64,000 nucleotides of DNA from Nocardioides scoriae. GTDB lineage: Bacteria; Actinomycetota; Actinomycetes; Propionibacteriales; Nocardioidaceae. A program made the position numbers and the translations under genes. The notes below the pieces were generated by a model. That model was not told the origin of the DNA and searched no databases. It saw only the letters and a list, made by a program, of their open reading frames with translations. Shown piece by piece: positions 61,628 to 64,000 of this stretch. Positions within the stretch are counted from its first letter, which is position 1, and every line of letters begins with the position of its first letter. The DNA lies in assembly GCF_900104965.1 (NCBI RefSeq), contig NZ_LT629757.1, positions 1,736,001 to 1,800,000 on the forward strand, written 5' to 3'.

Positions 61628-63111
61628 ACGAGCCGGCCGCGGAGGTCCGCGAGCTCCGCTCCCAGGTGCGCCACTGGCGGCGCGGCCGGGCCGACGCGAC
61701 GCTGTCGGAGGTGCTGCAGGACGCCTACGTCGCCCTCTTCTCGACGGCGCTGCTCGGCTCGATGGTCGTCAACGTGGTGCTCAACCTGGGCCGCCTGTCC
61801 GACACCTTCTGCACCAGCCGGGGCTGCGGTGCCGGACGCACCGTGCTGCCCTGGGCGACGGTGCTGGCCGCGCTGCTGGCGGTCGTCGTGCTGGGTCGCC
61901 TGTTCGGCCCGGTCTACAGCTCGCCGGCGGTCTCGTCCTGGCTGCTCCCCTCCCCCCTCGACCGGGGCGCGCTGCTGCGGCCCCGGCTGCTGGCCACCCT
62001 CGCGGTGGGCGGCGCGGCCGGGGCGACGCTGACGGCGCTGGGCTTCGCGCTGGTCTCGGTCGTCGGGCTCCCGCTGCTGGTGCTGGCCCTCGTCGGGGGG
62101 CTGCTGGCCGCCGCGACCCTGGCGCTGCTGGTCGCGACCCAGGCCGCGGGCGCCCCGGGCGAGCGCACCGCCGCCGCGGGCCAGGCCGTGGTCGCCGCCG
62201 GGCTGGTCGGGCTGCTGCTCGCGCTCGCCCTCGGGGTGGTCCCGTCCCTCGAGCCGGTGCGCCGGCTGCCCGGCTGGGCCTGGCCCGCGGTGGTCGCGCT
62301 GGCCGTGCTGGCCCTGGCCGCCGCGGGGCGCGCCGTGCGCCGGCTGCCGTCGATGCGGCTGACCGCCCTGGCCCCCGGCGGCAGCCTGGCGCCCGGGCTG
62401 TCCGGCGCGCTGGCCAACCTCGACCTGGCCCTGGTGCACGACGTCGTGCTCGGCCACCGCTGGCGTCGCCGCGCCACGGTCGTGCCCCGGCGCGGCGGTC
62501 CCAGCGGTCCGCTCGCGCTGGTGCACCGCGACCTGCTGCGGCTGCGGCGCAGCCCGACCTCGCTGCTGCGGGTGGCTGCCGTGGTGGTCGTCCCGTGGGC
62601 GGCCGCGGCGTCGGGTGCCGGCCGGCTGACCGTCGTGGTCGCCGTGCTCGTGGGCTTCCTGGTGGCGCTGCCGCTGCTGACCGGGCTGCGGGTGCTGACC
62701 CGATCGGTGGCGATGGCGCGGTCGCTGCCGTTCCCGCCGGCCCTGTCGCGGGCGGCCCACCTGGTCGTCCCGCTCGCGGTGCTGACGGCGTACGGCCTGG
62801 CGACGGGGCCGGCCACCCACGTGGCCGGCGGCTCCGTGCGCGACACCGTGCTGCTCGGCCTGGCCATCGGCGCCGGCGCCACGGCCGCTGCGGCGCGCTG
62901 GGTGACCGGACGGCCGCCCGACTACTCCCGGCCCCTGGTCTCGACGCCGGCCGGGGGCGTGCCGACCAACCTCTACGGCAGCGCGCTGCGCGGCTTCGAC
63001 ATCGTGCTGCTCACCAGCCTGCCGATGCTGGTCGCGCCCGCCCCGACCGGCGAGACGCTGTCGCTGCTCGCCTCGGCGGCGGTGGTCGGCTACCTCGTCG
63101 CCCGTCGCTGA
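61624..63111 (+). CDS. DUF6297 ABC transporter permease
   Basis: 495 residues with about twelve membrane helices. The N-terminal cytoplasmic part (VRELRSQVRHWRRGRADATLSEVLQDAY), a YSSPAVSSWLLPSPLDRGALLRPRL loop and central HRDLLRLRRSPTSLLR resemble the actinobacterial DUF6297 family, always paired with a small ATPase. GTG 61624 overlaps the ATPase stop (GTGA). The family's substrate is unknown. Confidence 0.83.
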   Translation: MNEPAAEVRELRSQVRHWRRGRADATLSEVLQDAYVALFSTALLGSMVVNVVLNLGRLSDTFCTSRGCGAGRTVLPWATVLAALLAVVVLGRLFGPVYSSPAVSSWLLPSPLDRGALLRPRLLATLAVGGAAGATLTALGFALVSVVGLPLLVLALVGGLLAAATLALLVATQAAGAPGERTAAAGQAVVAAGLVGLLLALALGVVPSLEPVRRLPGWAWPAVVALAVLALAAAGRAVRRLPSMRLTALAPGGSLAPGLSGALANLDLALVHDVVLGHRWRRRATVVPRRGGPSGPLALVHRDLLRLRRSPTSLLRVAAVVVVPWAAAASGAGRLTVVVAVLVGFLVALPLLTGLRVLTRSVAMARSLPFPPALSRAAHLVVPLAVLTAYGLATGPATHVAGGSVRDTVLLGLAIGAGATAAAARWVTGRPPDYSRPLVSTPAGGVPTNLYGSALRGFDIVLLTSLPMLVAPAPTGETLSLLASAAVVGYLVARR

Positions 63112-63150
63112 GCCGGCCGGCCGCGGGCTCAGCCTCGGACCGGTGGCGGG

Positions 63151-63819
63151 TCAGTCGTAGACGCGCTCGGCGTACGCCGGGCCGTAGTAGGCGTCGAGCT
63201 CGGCGACCGGGGTCTCCGGCCGCTCGAGGGCGTGCGCCACCACGGCGCGGCGCGGCACGACGGCCTCGGGGTCCCAGGTGCTCGGGTCCCACAGCCCGGC
63301 CCGCAGGAAGGACTTGGCGCAGTGGTGGAACAGCTCCTCGACCTCCACGACCAGGGCCAGCCGAGGCCGGTGGCCGCGGACCACCATCTCGTCGAGGAAC
63401 GGCGCCTCGCTGACCAGCCGGGCCCGCCCGTTGACGCGCAGCGTGTCGCCGCGACCGGGGATCATGAACAGCAGCCCGACCTGGGGGTTCTGCAGCACGT
63501 TGCGGTAGCCGTCGACGCGGCGGTTGCCCGGCCGCTCCGCGATCGCGAGGGTGGTCTCGTCGATCACGTGGACCAGGCAGCCGGCCGGGTCGCCCTTCGG
63601 CGAGGCGTCGCACTCGCCCACCGCCGACGACGTCGCCAGCACGCAGAACGGCGCGGCGCGCAGCCAGGCGACGTCGAGGTCGGTCAGCCGCCGGCGGCCC
63701 TTGTGGGCCGCGGCCGGGGTCGGCACGCCCACGATCGCCTCGAGCTCCTCGACGTCGGCGACCTCGGTCCAGGCCGACGTGCGAGGGCGGTGGACGGGCA
63801 GCTCGTGCTCCACGGTCAT
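63151..63819 (-). CDS. Pyridoxamine 5'-phosphate oxidase-like flavoprotein (MSMEG_1061 type)
   Basis: 222 residues with the split-barrel FMN-binding fold: FCVLATSSAVGECDASPKGDPAGCLVHVIDETTLAIAERPGNRRVDGYRNVLQNPQVGLLFMIPGRGDTLRVNGRARLVS is diagnostic. The C-terminus (HHCAKSFLRAGLWDPSTWDP) is typical of the MSMEG_1061 subgroup. Such enzymes use FMN or F420 to reduce varied substrates. ATG 63819 overlaps the stop of the preceding gene by four bases. Confidence 0.88.
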   Translation of the reverse strand: MTVEHELPVHRPRTSAWTEVADVEELEAIVGVPTPAAAHKGRRRLTDLDVAWLRAAPFCVLATSSAVGECDASPKGDPAGCLVHVIDETTLAIAERPGNRRVDGYRNVLQNPQVGLLFMIPGRGDTLRVNGRARLVSEAPFLDEMVVRGHRPRLALVVEVEELFHHCAKSFLRAGLWDPSTWDPEAVVPRRAVVAHALERPETPVAELDAYYGPAYAERVYD

Positions 63820-64000
63820 GGGTCGACGGTAGGTGGTGCACCACCCTGCGCGCCCGCAGAACCGGACATCCCGGGCTCGGGGTGCAGCCCGACGAACAGG
63901 CTCCACGGCTCGCCGTCGGGGTCGCTCGGCGCCGCGGCGACCTCCTCGAGCAGCTCGTGCAGCCGGGCGCGCACCCGCGCCAGGTCCTCGGGCCCCAGCC
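63816..64000 (-). CDS. C-terminal end of a gene upstream of the PPOX flavoprotein (possible HTH regulator)
   Basis: Only the last 60 or so residues are in the window: DLARVRARLHELLEEVAAAPSDPDGEPWSLFVGLHPEP, then a Gly/Ala/Pro tail. A helix followed by a beta strand of this type ends some ArsR/winged-helix regulators, but there is too little to assign. Its TGA overlaps the next ATG (ATGA), so it is translationally coupled to the flavoprotein gene. Confidence 0.5.
   Translation of the reverse strand, partial: LGPEDLARVRARLHELLEEVAAAPSDPDGEPWSLFVGLHPEPGMSGSAGAQGGAPPTVDP

Noticed and set aside
1-64000. tRNA, rRNA, CRISPR, transposase or integrase genes
   Set aside because: I read both strands for TPsiC-like GGTTCGA blocks with paired arms, repeat-spacer arrays and transposase motifs and found none that held up.

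Overview
The window is very GC-rich throughout, with heavy use of G/C at third codon positions, many GTG starts and typical actinobacterial gene neighbourhoods. Gene content fits a high-GC actinomycete of the Nocardioidaceae type (Nocardioides-like): B12-dependent ribonucleotide reductase with NrdR, LexA with a divergent LysM protein, an Rpf-like gene under a c-di-AMP riboswitch, DUF6297, DUF6350/PerM and DUF6318 proteins. It reads as chromosomal core sequence with a few accessory pieces. I see no rRNA, tRNA, CRISPR array, IS element, prophage or plasmid origin.

Layout. 1-7.4 kb: a folate/purine/TCA block on the minus strand (sucC, sucD; then perM-like, purN, purH, folD), split by a plus-strand tandem sensor-domain membrane protein; the sucCD-perM-purNH order matches mycobacteria. 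7.5-14.9 kb: two alpha/beta hydrolases, a secreted M23 peptidase, the pcrA/uvrD helicase and a matrixin-like protease. 15-20.3 kb: a ThrE-type exporter, then an operon of ABC ATPase, permease, histidine kinase and response regulator. 20.4-25.2 kb: a lipoprotein, a NERD-domain membrane protein, malQ, a short OsmC-like protein and a TetR regulator, followed by an MMPL exporter to 27.6 kb. 27.7-38.9 kb: the riboswitch-controlled Rpf-like gene, an unnamed Rossmann-like protein, a YbjN-like chaperone, threonine synthase, a hemerythrin-domain protein, an AbgT transporter with M20 amidohydrolase, and small orphan genes. 39-47.6 kb: nrdJ and nrdR, an inserted group of small secreted or membrane genes with a low-GC core, then the LysM (ChiZ-like) gene and lexA divided by an array of LexA boxes. 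47.6-52.2 kb: dinG-like helicase, a DUF2207 protein and hflX. 52.3-64 kb: a MASE1 histidine kinase, gamma-glutamyltransferase, two acidic disordered proteins, a PhoD phosphatase, an SDR, dapF, an ABC transporter with DUF6297 permease, and a PPOX flavoprotein behind a partial gene.

How parts work together. The DNA-metabolism genes form the most coherent theme: NrdR and NrdJ (dNTP supply, with paired NrdR boxes and a perfect DnaA box in their promoter), LexA and its division-inhibitor neighbour (four LexA boxes), and the PcrA and DinG helicases. Cell-wall growth is represented by the M23 peptidase, the Rpf-like hydrolase, PerM-like protein, LysM protein and dapF. Convergent gene pairs are separated by strong GC-rich hairpins. 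Many single genes have a -10-like hexamer 6 to 8 bases before the start codon and no Shine-Dalgarno sequence, so leaderless transcription seems common here and helped choose several starts.

Most notable: the conserved nrdR-chiZ-lexA neighbourhood is interrupted by a mosaic secreted-protein locus with a clear base-composition break inside two genes; the DnaA box between NrdR boxes; and several complete proteins with no assignable function.
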